In this document: piece after piece, positions 1 to 10,930 of the stretch
Layout of the letters: each line of letters opens with the position of its first letter
Position numbering within the stretch: the first letter of the stretch is position 1
Assembly: GCA_032622095.1 (NCBI GenBank)
Contig: CP136065.1
Span: 63,469,094 to 63,533,093, forward strand
Length of the DNA: 64,000 nt
Direction of reading: 5' to 3'
DNA from: Siphonodentalium dalli
Lineage: Eukaryota > Mollusca > Scaphopoda > Gadilida > Siphonodentaliidae
Program-made: the position numbers and the translations under genes
The notes under the pieces: generated by a model
Databases searched by the model: none
What the model saw: only the letters and a program-made list of their open reading frames with translations
What the model was told of the DNA's origin: nothing

Positions 1-95
1 GGGAAATGTTCAGATAATAAGTTGAACTTATTGCCTGAACATTTCCTAAGGGAACTACTCATCAATGAGTATTTAGTAAGAAAGTCCCCCGACAA
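1..95. repeat. Fragment of TTAA-type MITE hairpin
   Basis: Bases 4-52 form a hairpin (aatgttcagataataagtt against a near-complement ending cctgaacattt). The following stretch 'catcaatgagtatttagta' matches the right end of the intact element at 23623-23864. The left part lies outside the window, so this is a partial copy. The hairpin recurs at 13429-13480. Confidence 0.55.
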
Positions 96-262
96 TTTAT
101 ATAGGAAGGTCTCCACACAAGCAATCCGGCAGTTATATTGACATCTATTCCCTGTTGAGTTCCTGTGACCTCATTCCAGGGCAAAATGAAAATGAATACA
201 TGCAATGTCAGATCAACCAGCGGTGAATCACATGCATGCCGGTTGAGTCTCACAATGCTGAG

Positions 263-1022
263 GGGTCCTACTAAAACCCGACCGCACCCGACCGGACCCG
301 ACCGCACCCGAATTCGCTATAAATGTACGCAAAAACGCCGAAATTAACACCCGCCGACCGGACCGCCCCTAGGGGTCCGAGCGAGATGTGGTTTGCACTA
401 TCGTGTAGAATGGATCCGAATGTACCAAAGTTCCAATCCCCAAGTCGATAGCTCGAGCGGTCACGGCACTGTTAACCCCTGACTGGCGGCGCCTTTTTGG
501 ATTTCCCGTACCTGGCGGAAACGGCCGCCAGTCAGGGGTTAACAGTGCCGTGACCGCTCGAGCTATCGACTTGGGGATTGGAACTTTGGTACATTCGGGT
601 CCATTCTACACGTTCGTGCAAACCCCATCTCGCTCGGACCCCTGGGGGCGGTCCGGTCGGCGGGTGTTAATTTCGGCGTTTTTGCGTACATTTATAGCGA
701 ATTCGGCAGCAGCGTATGGGTTAATTTATTCACTTCCGCTGCAGCTAGCGACTTGTCCGATCGCCCATGGATGCATATGGGTATTCACTTCATGATATAA
801 TGTCCATTTCCGTGGTCAGGCAGTCAGGGGAGGTGCGGTCGGCGCCTTTTCGGATTTCCCGTACCTGGCGGAAACGGCCGCCAGTCAGGGGTTAACAGTG
901 CCGTGACCGCTCGAGCCATCGACTTGGGGATTGGAACTTTGGTACATTCGGGTCCATTCTACACGATAGTGCAAACCCCATCTCGCTCGGACCCCTGGTG
1001 CGGTCGGGTTTTAGTAGGACCG
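263..1022. mobile_element. Foldback/hAT-like inverted-repeat element with 8-bp target duplication
   Basis: The octamer ATGCTGAG flanks the element exactly (255-262 and 1023-1030). The outer ends are inverted copies: ggtcctactaaaacccgacc on the left, its complement at 1000-1021 on the right. Inside, arms 308-490 and 524-706 are almost perfect reverse complements (about 183 bp each, loop 491-523). A third partial copy of the right arm follows at about 836-1022. There is no credible coding region, so it is non-autonomous. The 8-bp duplication suggests hAT mobilisation; a P-type or Foldback origin is possible. Confidence 0.75.
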
Positions 1023-1030
1023 ATGCTGAG

Positions 1031-2902
1031 TGTGCACCATATCGCTCCGAGCACATCCACACGCCGGGACTTCGTCTTTATGACTCACCCCTGGTTAAGT
1101 GGTATCGCTAATGTTATATGATGCTTGTGGGTCCTGTTGAATTATTATGGACTGATATTTTTCTAAAGTTGAACTTATTATATTTTAAAATATATAATAA
1201 TGGTGGTTCTGGTGTTTGCAAAAACGATAGGAGTAGCCATTTCACTTAAGACATATTTGCAACATCTAACACAGCCACTATGAAAGGTACTCAATCCGAT
1301 TCGATGGTGTCCATATCATCAGATTCCAACAACAACATTTTTTTAAATGCCGCTTCAGTTATCAGGATCGATTAATTGCCCAAAAAATAAGTCAACTTTT
1401 GTATAAAATTGCCCAAAACCTGCTATTTATCAACATTTTGTTCAACGAAATTTTGCCGGTTTGTCAAATATCTGACACAAACAAGCCACTTGATTTTAGA
1501 GTTATCCATCTTCATCCGCAATTTGGTCCGAGACCGTCTTCTCATCGACTGTTACTGGGCCACTTAAAATATCGATGGTGAAAACTAATGGATTTCAAAA
1601 ATCGATATCTGAATCACTCTGAGCTTTGATGGGTGGGTTCCTCGACTCGAATCAAATATTTTTACCCCCCCCCCCCCCCCCCCCACAAGCCAAGTAAATA
1701 GTAAGATGTGACATACGTCTTTTTTCTTCAACTTATTTGGAAAATAGGCATGTTTAAACTTTCGTTTAAAATATAGCACATATAGGACTTGCTAGGGTCA
1801 TAGCACAGTTCTTTATAATTTTCGGACTGATTCCGTCATCGCCACTGCATGGCATTTGCTGCTATAACGCTTCAAATGGATTCCAATATATATGTATCAT
1901 TGGGTGTGATCTCAATAAGTTCAAATTTACAAAATTTAGATCTACATATAGATAACAGTGCTCATGGACGATATAAAACAGAAATAATTATACAATATGT
2001 CTGCTTTAGAATATGTGTATACGTTAGTGTCCTCGCAAAGTGCCGGCATACGTTGACAGTCTGGAGCCATGTCTGTGAGTCTATTAAGAGTTTTCCACCA
2101 CATGGATGACTCTGTAAAATAACTGCCGATGAGTTTGGCAGTTCCGGTAGATGATATAACCTCATATCGCTTGGATTTATATTTTGCCCGCGAATTTAAT
2201 GTCATATTCACTTTTTCTTTCGTATATAATCGTTTTCTTTACATCACATGAAGACGAGTGTGGACCGACATCCATTCAGGTTCATCTGGTCTAATTAAAA
2301 TAATTATATTTGTGATCGCAACTATATGTCGTTTTTCAGTTACAATTTCGATGCATTTATGTTACATTTTAGATTTTGGATTTGCCTTGATGTCATATAT
2401 TATGTTTTATGTGCATTAATATCATTATTATGTTAGTGTTAGACTTTATGTGCATTTATGTTATACGTTAGACTAGTTTGTGTAAATGGCGTTGTTTTAT
2501 GTTTCCTTGAAGGGCATCCAGTTATGCAAAGCGTGTATAATGAGCCAGAACGGTCAAATAAGCAGCGTAAGTATATATTTATATAAATATATGATCGAGT
2601 GAAAAGGATTAGGGTACGTTCGTACACTCGCAAATTTGCGCGGCATTCTTTTGCAGTCATTTCGGTATTGAAAGCTACAATGTGCCAGATACCTAATGCA
2701 AAAATGCTTATAAATACATCGATACCACAGCTAGTTACGCGAGAAGTAAAAAGTACGTAGTTGCACTGGTAGCGATTCTATCGAAATTTTCCTGTAGATA
2801 GCGTGCGTGCGGTTATCAAGAATCAACAATACAGGTATTTTAAGGCAATGTGTTAGTAGCAACGTTACACGTGGAACTACCGAAATTTTACTTCTCATGT
2901 CG
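1031..2902. other. Non-coding stretch, nothing recognised
   Basis: AT-rich sequence with short ORFs only and no similarity I can recognise. A poly-C run of about 20 nt lies at 1665-1684. No exon-like segment with splice sites was found. Confidence 0.5.
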
Positions 2903-2906
2903 TTAA

Positions 2907-3350
2907 CCCTTTACCCAACAGAACGGCCCTGTGCCAATGCATTCTCTTATATATGCGAGTCGACCATAGGTCGCCTCGCATATATAAGAGAATGCATTGG
3001 CTTAACACATATTAAAAATGATAAAATTGTCAAAGAATGTAGAAAAATATTATAAAAATTGTTAAAAAATGTAAGAAAAAATTCTAAAATTGTTAAAGAA
3101 TGTAAGAAAAAATGGTAAAAAGTGTTTTTTAGGCCAATGCATTCTCTTATATATGCGAGGCGACATATGGTCGACTCGCATATATAAGAGAATGCATTGG
3201 CACAGGGCATAACTATAACCATCACAATGTGGTCAATGAACCGGTTCCAATGATATCCATATTTGTATGGTGTTATTGAGACAGACCGAAGATATTTTAG
3301 GCTGTTGAAGCTTTATTTGGGCGTTTTTGGCCGGTTTGTTGGGTAAAGGG
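2907..3350. mobile_element. piggyBac-type MITE (444 bp)
   Basis: TTAA lies at both edges (2903-2906 and 3351-3354), and the ends read CCCTTTACCCAACA inward from each side. TTAA plus CCCTTT termini are typical of piggyBac-family elements. Internally there are two hairpins built from ccaatgcattctcttatata and its complement (2934-3000 and 3133-3200), separated by an AT-rich spacer. No transposase is present. Related copies: 20253-21156 (two, nested), 26244-26635, 36641-37065 and the fragment at 9401-9560. Confidence 0.8.
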
Positions 3351-3354
3351 TTAA

Positions 3355-4677
3355 CTTTGGAAAATATGCATTGTGTATGCATCTCCCCGTTCATTTTCTG
3401 GCACCAGAGGGTTTTCTATGAGAAAATGCCTGCAAAAAATGCCTTGCAAACGTGACAGTGTATGGACGTACCCTTATACCGGTAAGTATGGAACGGGAAT
3501 ACATTGACAATTTCAGCATCGAAGCTAATCCTTTCTTGTTATATACATGTATGTCCTTTATATAGTGCAGTTCGAAGTTAAACCCTGGGCACATTACTTC
3601 AAACCACAACTGATGAGCTTTTATACTCATTTTCAACGTAAACTGGTGGTATAGTTTGTCTATTGTGCCTGTGATACTAATGATAGTGATTGCATGTATT
3701 TTCCATTTGTCTTTTGTCTGTATGCATGGTGAGCTGAACCTTCTTTACCCTTGACTAATTTGGTGTCAGATCGGACAGAGGATCTTTAAGACAATCATGT
3801 TAATTTAGTTTATTTGGGGTGTTAATTATGGTCGTTTCATCTGTTAGGCCATATCACGACGTTCTCAGTTTTACGGGCGGAAAATCATGTTTTTACTCTT
3901 ACCTCGAGCACATAATATCGAAACATACACGGTTAATGCCACAGGGGCTTTTATAACGCGCTTCACTGCCCCCCTCCCCCTCCCCCTCCGACCGCATTGC
4001 ACTTATGAGCAGTTCCTTATACGCACCTGCTTTACGTTATGACATAACCGTAGTATTCAAGAGACTATACATATGTACTACTATACAGTTATCGCCCGCG
4101 ATTGAGTGAGACACGGGGATTTGTCGCGCGCTCGAGACCTGCGTTGTAGTAGTGCAAAAAGAAATTGACATATGTCACAGATTGTTACGCAACAGACGGG
4201 TATTCTCTGAAGTCTGAGGAATGTATTGAAGAAAAGAAATAGTCAATTGATAAACAGAAAAGAGTGGCTATTTGAACTAGTACATAAACGTATTTGTAAC
4301 GTATGTACATCGTGTGTGCGATTGCCTGCAGCACACACCAACTGCATAATAAGGTTTATCTATTTGTCCCACGGTCTTTATTATTGATATAAAAAGGTCC
4401 AATAGGAACATTACACATTATAACGGATTTGTGTCCGCGATAACACCGTGTATACATAGCGTGCTTTAATTGCAACTAAAAAAACACACAATTATGCAAA
4501 TTAGCAAACACCACAGTTCGCGGTTGTTATGATACAGTGGGGTTTATAAAAACAGTGTTTTCGAAAATTGTTAGAGAGCTGTGAGAGTGTCTCTGCACGT
4601 TGAGTTCTTCGTAGTTCAATGTTTACTGGCAATAGCTGAGCGGTCAATAACTGAGACAATGTTACCCTCGACAGGGG
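3355..4677. other. Non-coding stretch with a C-rich tract
   Basis: No gene recognised. The only marked local feature is a C-rich run at 3968-3988 (C6-T-C5-T-C5-T-CC), whose complement could form a G-quadruplex. The remainder is unremarkable AT-rich sequence. Confidence 0.45.
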
Positions 4678-5221
4678 GGGGGTGAAAAACAAATTTCCGG
4701 CACATATGCCGGGGTGGGTGGGTGGTCAAAGCCACCAACAAGCAATTTTTTCCGCAACTAAAAAAAAAATTCCTGCTTGTTTTTTTAGTGTTTTGGCAAT
4801 GAGTTGGGCTTCAAAACCACTTTGAATGAGAGAAATAATGTAATTATAACTGGTAAACTGACTGCAGGCAGTTATCGTGTTGTATTTTGTTGCAAATTTT
4901 GAAATCCAAGATGGCCGCTGGCAGCCATGTTTTTTTGGCCGAATGACCTCAAAATGACTCATCCTATTTACATGTTCATGTTAACATCCATGATAAATAG
5001 TATGCACAGAAATTCATATACAGCTGTTTACAGTGAATTTCCCCCCGCAAATCTCTGTTTTAGTGTTAAAAGGGGGGGTGGGTGTCAAAAAATGGTTGGA
5101 AAAAACTGCCGAAAACGGAAAACAATTTGGCGGTGGGGGTGGGTGGGTACAAAAAATGATCGAAAGGGAAAAAATGCCATACGTGCCTGAAATTTTTTTC
5201 CGACCCCCCCCCCCCCTGCCC
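4678..5221 (+). repeat. Dispersed repeat, copy 1 of a direct pair
   Basis: This block is repeated in the same order and orientation at 5738-6281. Shared landmarks are 'atgccggggtgggtgggtgg', 'gaaatccaagatggccgctg', 'atacagctgtttacagtgaa' and a poly-C end. The two differ by scattered substitutions and small indels, so the duplication is not recent. Short ORFs within it are not conserved between copies. Confidence 0.7.
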
Positions 5222-5737
5222 TCGAGGGTAATAAGGTGATTTACGGCCCGCCATGTGATGCACTCTCATCAGCCAATCAGAAGAGAGGAAAATGGGATGA
5301 AATGTGATGAAGGATAACAAAATAATAAAGCGTGCGCGTATATAGGATGGCGTACAAGGGCAATGCTGTGGGGGGGGGGGCAACGGAGCACGTTACAGAC
5401 CCTTTGGTTAGCACAAGTTTTCGCGGATAATTTGTATCTCGACATCAAACAAGTTAATTGAGCTTTTGTGGAGTTCTAACTTCTAAGTGTACATTAACTA
5501 AGTCAACGTGATAAGACTCTTGGTTTGTCAATCCTATCCTTTATAAATTGTGTTTGGTGAGTTCATATCAAGAACTGAGACAAGACATTTTCTACAAAGA
5601 ATTTATCTGGATCTATCAGACATATTCACTGTATATAGAATCTGAACAATTATTAAGCGAATACAAAGACTGTGGACTGTTATACAGCCACAAATAGTTC
5701 AGCCCAGTGAAAAGAAATGTTGGTAAGCACAGGGGGG
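5222..5737. other. Spacer between the two direct repeat copies
   Basis: Contains a G run at 5371-5380 and otherwise AT-rich sequence. No gene recognised. Confidence 0.4.
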
Positions 5738-6281
5738 GGGACAAAACATTTTCCGGGCACGTATGCCGGGGTGGGTGGGTGGTCGATGGGACATTTTTTT
5801 CCGCAACTCAAAATGTTGTTTTCTGCAAGTTATTTGACTGTTTTTGCAATGAGTTTGGCTTAAAACACCTTAGAATAAGAGAAATAATGTAATTCTAACT
5901 GCTAAACTGACTGTAGACAGTTATCGTGTTGTATTTTGTTGCAAATTTTGAAATCCAAGATGGCCGCTGACAGCCATGTTTTTTTGGCCGAATGACCCCC
6001 AAAATGACTCGTTCCTATTTACATGTCACTGTTAACATCCATGACAAATAGTATGCACAGAAATTCATATACAGCTGTTTACAGTGAATTTCCCCCTGCA
6101 AATATCTGTTTTAGTATTAAAAGGGGGTGGGGGTCCAAAAATGGTCGGAAAAAACTGCCGAAAACGGAAAAAAATTGGACGCGGGGGTGGGTGGGTCCCA
6201 ACAAGGGTCGAAAGTTAAAAATCAGCATACGTGCCTGAAAAAACATTCAGACCCCCCACCCCCCCCCCCCCCCCCCCCCCT
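5738..6281 (+). repeat. Dispersed repeat, copy 2 of a direct pair
   Basis: Diverged copy of 4678-5221 in the same orientation, ending in a long poly-C tract (about 6247-6281). Such C tracts follow several repeat families in this window, which may mark where these repeats end. Confidence 0.7.
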
Positions 6282-6906
6282 GGTAAGCAGAGCAATATCA
6301 ACTGAAAATATGCTACATTACTGTATAAGAGATACCTAGTCATCTGGGGATTTGACAATTGGACCTATGACCTAAAACTCATCTCAGCTCAATGATTCAG
6401 GCATGACATGACAATTCTCAAAATATAGAAAGTTATGTATGTGTGGTTGCATTTCTGAATGAAAATAATTATGAAATTTCTTGAATCAAGAAAAATAAGT
6501 TTCCTCTCATGATCTTCACATATGCTACATTACTGTATAAGAGATACTTTAAAACGAAATTTAATTTAAAACGAAATTTTTAATATATTTAAGCTATAAA
6601 GAGTTATAATTTCCAACGAGTTGAATGTTCTTGAATATTAATTTTGTGACAATAATTGCTTGTGCCAAATTTCAAAAAGAAATTTCAGACAGATTGTGAG
6701 AAAATCCGTTTTGAAATATCAGGAAATTTGGGCATCAGGAAAAACGTGCGTCTGATCCTTAACAATTCAATCCTGTCATTTCAGAAGCCATCAAACGGTC
6801 AGGTGACACCGCCAGTGTTAATCCTTGGGGAGCCGTGTGGGAAGTCTCGAGCCCGAATGATCGATCGTCTATCGAGAATCCTGTTCCCGTGTTGCTTCGG
6901 AGCCTT
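6282..6906. other. Non-coding stretch with a short direct repeat
   Basis: A 28-bp direct repeat beginning atatgctacattactgtata occurs at about 6307 and again at about 6522. No gene recognised; the 98-aa ORF starting at 6656 runs into the minisatellite and looks fortuitous. Confidence 0.4.
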
Positions 6907-8402
6907 CAATATTGTGTACTGGACTGTTTACACACAGTGGGAATCAAGGTGATCCGTCTTCAATGTTGTATCTGGACTGTTTACACGCGGTGGGCACAAT
7001 GTCTTCTCCATGTTGTATACTGGACAGTTTACACACAGTGTGACTCAAGGTGATCCGCCTTCAATGTTGTGTACTGGACTCTTCACACACAATGTGAATC
7101 AAGGTGATCCGCCTTCAATGTTGTGTACTGGACTCTTTACACACAATGTGAATCAATGCGATCCGCCTTCAATGTTGTGTACTGGACTCTTTACACTATA
7201 TGATTCAAGGTGATCCGTCTTCAATGCTGTGTACTGGACTCTTTACACTATGGGATTCAAGGTGATCCGCCGTCAATGTTGTGTACTGGACTGTTTACAC
7301 ACAATGTGACTCAACGTGATCCGTCTTCAATGCTGTGTACTGGACTCTTTACACTGTGGTATTCAAGGTGATCCGCCTTCAATGTTGTGTACTGGACTCT
7401 TCACACACAATGTGAATCAAGGTGATCCGCCTTCAATGTTGTGTACTGGACTCTTTACACACAATGTGAATCAATGCGATCCGCCTTCAATGTTGTGTAC
7501 TGGACTCTTTACACTATGGGATTCAATGTGATCCGTCTTCAATGCTGTGTACTGGACTCTTTACACTATAGGATTCAAGGTGATCCGTCTTCAATGCTGT
7601 GTACTGGACTCTTTACACTATGGGATTCAAGGTGATCCGCCGTCAATGTTGTGTACTGGGATGTTTACACACAATGTGACTCAAGGTGATCCGTCTTCAA
7701 TGCTGTGTACTGGACTCTTTACACTATGGCATTCAAGGTGATCGGCCTTCAATGTTGTGTACTGGACTGTTTTACACACAATGTGACTCAAGGTGATCCG
7801 TCCTCAATGATGTGTACTGGACTCTTTACACTATGGTATTCAAGGTGATCCGCCATCAATGCTGTGTACTGGACTCTTTACACTGTGGTATTCAAGGTGA
7901 TCCGTCTTCAATGCTGTGTACTGGACTCTTTGCATTGTGGTATTCAAGGTGATCCGCCATCAATGCTGTGTACTGGACTCTTTACACTATGGGATTCAAG
8001 GTGATCCGTCTTCAATGCTGTGTACTGGACTCTTTGCACTGTGGGATTCAAGGTGATCCGTCTTCAATGCTGTGTACTGGACTCTTTGCACTATGGGATT
8101 CAAGGTGATCCGTCTTCAATGCTGTGTACTGGACTCTTTGCACTGTGGGATTCAAGGTGATCCGTCTTCAATGTTGTATTTGGACTGGTTGCGCACGGTG
8201 GGCATCGGCCTTCTATATGCTGTATATTGGACTGTTTACACACAATGGGTCTCAAGGTGCAAATTCGATCGGCAAGGTGGTCGGTCTTTAATGTCGTGTA
8301 CATACTGGACGGTCTACACACAGTGTTGCTGGGACTCAAGGTCATCGGACTTCAGTGTTGCATTATGGACTCTTTATCCGAGGTGGGACTCGGCAATGTG
8401 AT
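6907..8402. repeat. ~52-bp minisatellite array, about 28 units
   Basis: Units of 51-53 bp are built around 'tgtgtactggactctttaca' followed by a variable segment (acaatgtgaatcaa or ctatgggattcaa) and 'ggtgatccg(c/t)cttcaatg'. Variants group into at least two unit types. The block from 7051 to about 7199 recurs at 7369 to about 7517, an offset of 318 bp or six units, showing higher-order duplication. Units at both edges are degenerate (before about 7030 and after about 8160). Because the period is not a multiple of three, the long ORFs here shift frame between units and are not coding. Confidence 0.9.
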
Positions 8403-8747
8403 CGACACATCAGAGTCGACCATGTCAGGAATAGTGTTGTTGGCGGATCATAGTGGCCAGACTCTCATTCCGACCAGATGATGCCAGCGTACATGCATGC
8501 GATGTTAATGTATGTGCGGTGGTATAGTATTATTCTCGAGGAAGAACATTTTGTGTGGAATGGTCTTCAAGTTGTCATAATTACACCACTGTATTCCAAC
8601 GGTGTGATTACTTTGACGAGTGCAACGAGTTATTTACATTTGAGCTCAACATCTCCAAAAACAATTCATCGAAGTGGATTTAGCTAATATGAGGGTACTT
8701 TTTTGGTGGATTGATCCGAATGCTGGATCGAAGAACTCGAAAAAAAA

Positions 8748-8857
8748 GGAAATTGTGCTGAGCGCACGGCATGGTATTGACATGGTGTTGACATGGTGCT
8801 CAAGAGCACCATTTCAACACCATGTCAATACCATGGCGTGCGCTCAGCACAATTTCC
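8748..8857. repeat. Near-perfect long palindrome (hairpin)
   Basis: The left arm begins ggaaattgtgctgagcgcac and the right arm ends with its complement. Arms are about 51 bp around a short centre near 8799-8806. Similarity extends weakly outward to about 8730 and 8872. The transcript would fold into a long hairpin like a miRNA or small-RNA precursor; a small MITE is the other reading. Confidence 0.75.
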
Positions 8858-8950
8858 TTCTTTTGTTCTTGCATATGAAATTATATAAACTTTGAATGTT
8901 TTGCGATATGGCAATGTTCTTGACAAGGTGATTGACATACGGAGTCTACC

Positions 8951-9136
8951 ATGTCCGAAAACAAGTGTCGTAAGCGATTCCTAGCCGTCATATTCCGAGA
9001 AGATGGCGACAATGTCTATGTGAATTTAACTGTTATGTATGATATCATTCCGAAAGAACGTTCCGAAAACGAATGGTTATCGAGTTGCCAGGACGTGGCG
9101 ACGGGGGTTGTTGTGGTCAAAATGTTCAACAGTTGA
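8951..9136 (+). CDS. Small unrecognised ORF (61 aa), doubtful
   Basis: An ATG-started ORF with mixed composition containing the stretch RFLAVIFREDGDNVYVNLTV. I do not recognise the family. There are no splice sites, signal peptide or neighbouring exons to support it. The stretch before its ATG resembles sequence near 8399-8430 at the minisatellite edge, so it may be part of a larger decayed repeat. Listed only because its composition is less repeat-like than neighbouring ORFs. Confidence 0.15.
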   Translation: MSENKCRKRFLAVIFREDGDNVYVNLTVMYDIIPKERSENEWLSSCQDVATGVVVVKMFNS

Positions 9137-9400
9137 AATTTTGATTCCTGACACAACATTAATTGAAAATTTTACTCCACATAGTGGTTCAAATTTTTCT
9201 CATTGTTTGATTTTCAAAAAAATAAGTGGTGGGTAATTTGTTGTTTTTATGCCAACAGTAGCATATTTTTCTACTTTTGGTGTCAACATCTTGGTCTGAA
9301 ATGGCCATAAGTTGGACATTTTTTTACTTTAGGGCGGTCAGGAAATTTCCAACAGTTGGAATATTTGATCTAGTTCAATAGGTGCAATTGGAAAACACTC

Positions 9401-9560
9401 TGCCAATGCATTCTCTTATATATACCATAGGTCGACTCGCATATATATGAGAATGCTTTGGCCTAACAAATTTTATGTTATTTCTTATAATTGTTAAAGA
9501 ATGTAAGAAAAAAATGAAAAATATCACAAACATTGTTAAAGTAATATACAATGATAACAA
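9401..9560. mobile_element. Truncated piggyBac-type MITE
   Basis: Carries the ccaatgcattctcttatata hairpin (about 9402-9462) and the AT-rich spacer found in the 2907-3350 element, but neither CCCTTT terminus is present. One hairpin arm is shortened ('tatataccataggtcgactc'). Confidence 0.65.
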
Positions 9561-10119
9561 GACAGTCAATGAATGTGGAGTCAATCACTAGACTGCAAAG
9601 ACTGATAAGACTGGGACTCTGGAGACCACAACAGTCAGAACTTTCATAAGCACTTTAAAAGAAGTAGATCTAAACAGGATATGTGGCTAGAGAGGCTTCC
9701 TGTATGTAGATCGGTGAATATCCACCTTGAAATTACCAACTATACACTACTGATCACACCCTTCCTCCAGCTCAACAAGTCCCCTCCCTCCCGAGCTCCA
9801 GACTCCCAAGTCTTGGGTTGGAATTTCACAACCGACATCTCAAACTTTCTTAATTGTTTGAAATTTCCAATCTCACAAGCACCTTTTTATTAAACCATTT
9901 AGACATGTTTGTGCCCAATTATCCATGGACCCAAAACACCATACATATATGTCAAATAAATCAGTCAGGTAGTTCCAATGTAGATCTTTTAATGAATTTG
10001 GTATTTCAATGATTTTATTAGGCACAAAACTGTTAACTCCCCATAGCCCCGTCATTTCTTAACAGGTTGACCTCATGTTAACAAATCTGAATCTCAGTCA
10101 CTAAAGAATCCTCCAACTA
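9561..10119. other. Unremarkable sequence leading into dispersed repeat
   Basis: No gene recognised. From about 9900 the sequence starts to resemble the 'cctatttgacc...gtgacc...caaatctgaatc' dispersed repeat that fills the next 3 kb. Confidence 0.35.
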
Positions 10120-10930
10120 TATGTAAGCTAAATAGTCCAACCTCTCTTGAGAAGACATTTTAAGAATTACTATAGAGACATATAGTTATGTCCCTGGTCC
10201 CACCCTATTTAACCTGGTGACCCCATCTGAATAAATTTGAATCCCAGACACCAAAAAACCCTTCATACTAAATATCAGTAAAATAGACCTGATGGTCCTT
10301 GTGAAGGAAGCATATTAAGAGGGAAACTGTCCTTCGCTTGGCCCCTATATGTAAGCTAAATATTCCAACCTCTCTTGAGAAGACATTTTAAGAATTACTA
10401 TAGAGACATACAGTTATGTCCCTGATCCCACACTATTTAACCTGGTGACCCCATCTGAATAAATTTGACATACAGTTATGTCCCTGGTTCCACCCTATTT
10501 AACCTGGTGACCCATCTGAATAAATTTGAATCCCAGACACCAAAAAAACCCTTCATACTAAATATCAGTAAAATAGACCTGATGGTCCTTGTGAAGGAAG
10601 CATATTAAGAGGGAAACTGTCCTTCGCTTGGCCCCTATATGTAAGCTAAATATTCCAACCTCTCTTGAGAAGACATTTTAAGAATTACTATAGAGACATA
10701 CAGTTATGTCCCTGATCCCACCCTATTTAACCTGGTGACCCCATCTGAATAAATTTGACATACAGTTATGTCCCTGGTTCCACCCTATTTAACCTGGTGA
10801 CCCCATCTGAATAAATTTGAATCCCAGACACCAAAGAACCATTCATACTAAATATCAGTAAAATAAACCTGATGGTCCTTGTGAAGGAAGCATATTAAGA
10901 GTGAAACTGTCCTTCACTTGGCCCCAATTT
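10120..10930 (+). repeat. Tandemly amplified segment of dispersed repeat (228-290 bp units)
   Basis: The segment starting cctctcttgagaagacattt occurs at 10141, 10369 and 10659 with nearly identical following sequence (cctgatggtccttgtgaagg, gggaaactgtccttcgcttg). Within the longer units a ~48-bp piece with 'acagttatgtccctggttcc' is itself duplicated. High identity between units suggests recent local amplification. Confidence 0.8.

Noticed and set aside
2929-3200. Regularly spaced palindromes resembling a CRISPR array
   Set aside because: They are TIR-type hairpins of a TTAA-flanked MITE in a spliced eukaryotic genome, with no unique spacers of constant length.
6835-8481. Several overlapping ORFs encoding 'CVLDSLH'-like repeats
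   Set aside because: They are products of the ~52-bp minisatellite; the frame changes from unit to unit and both strands are partly open.
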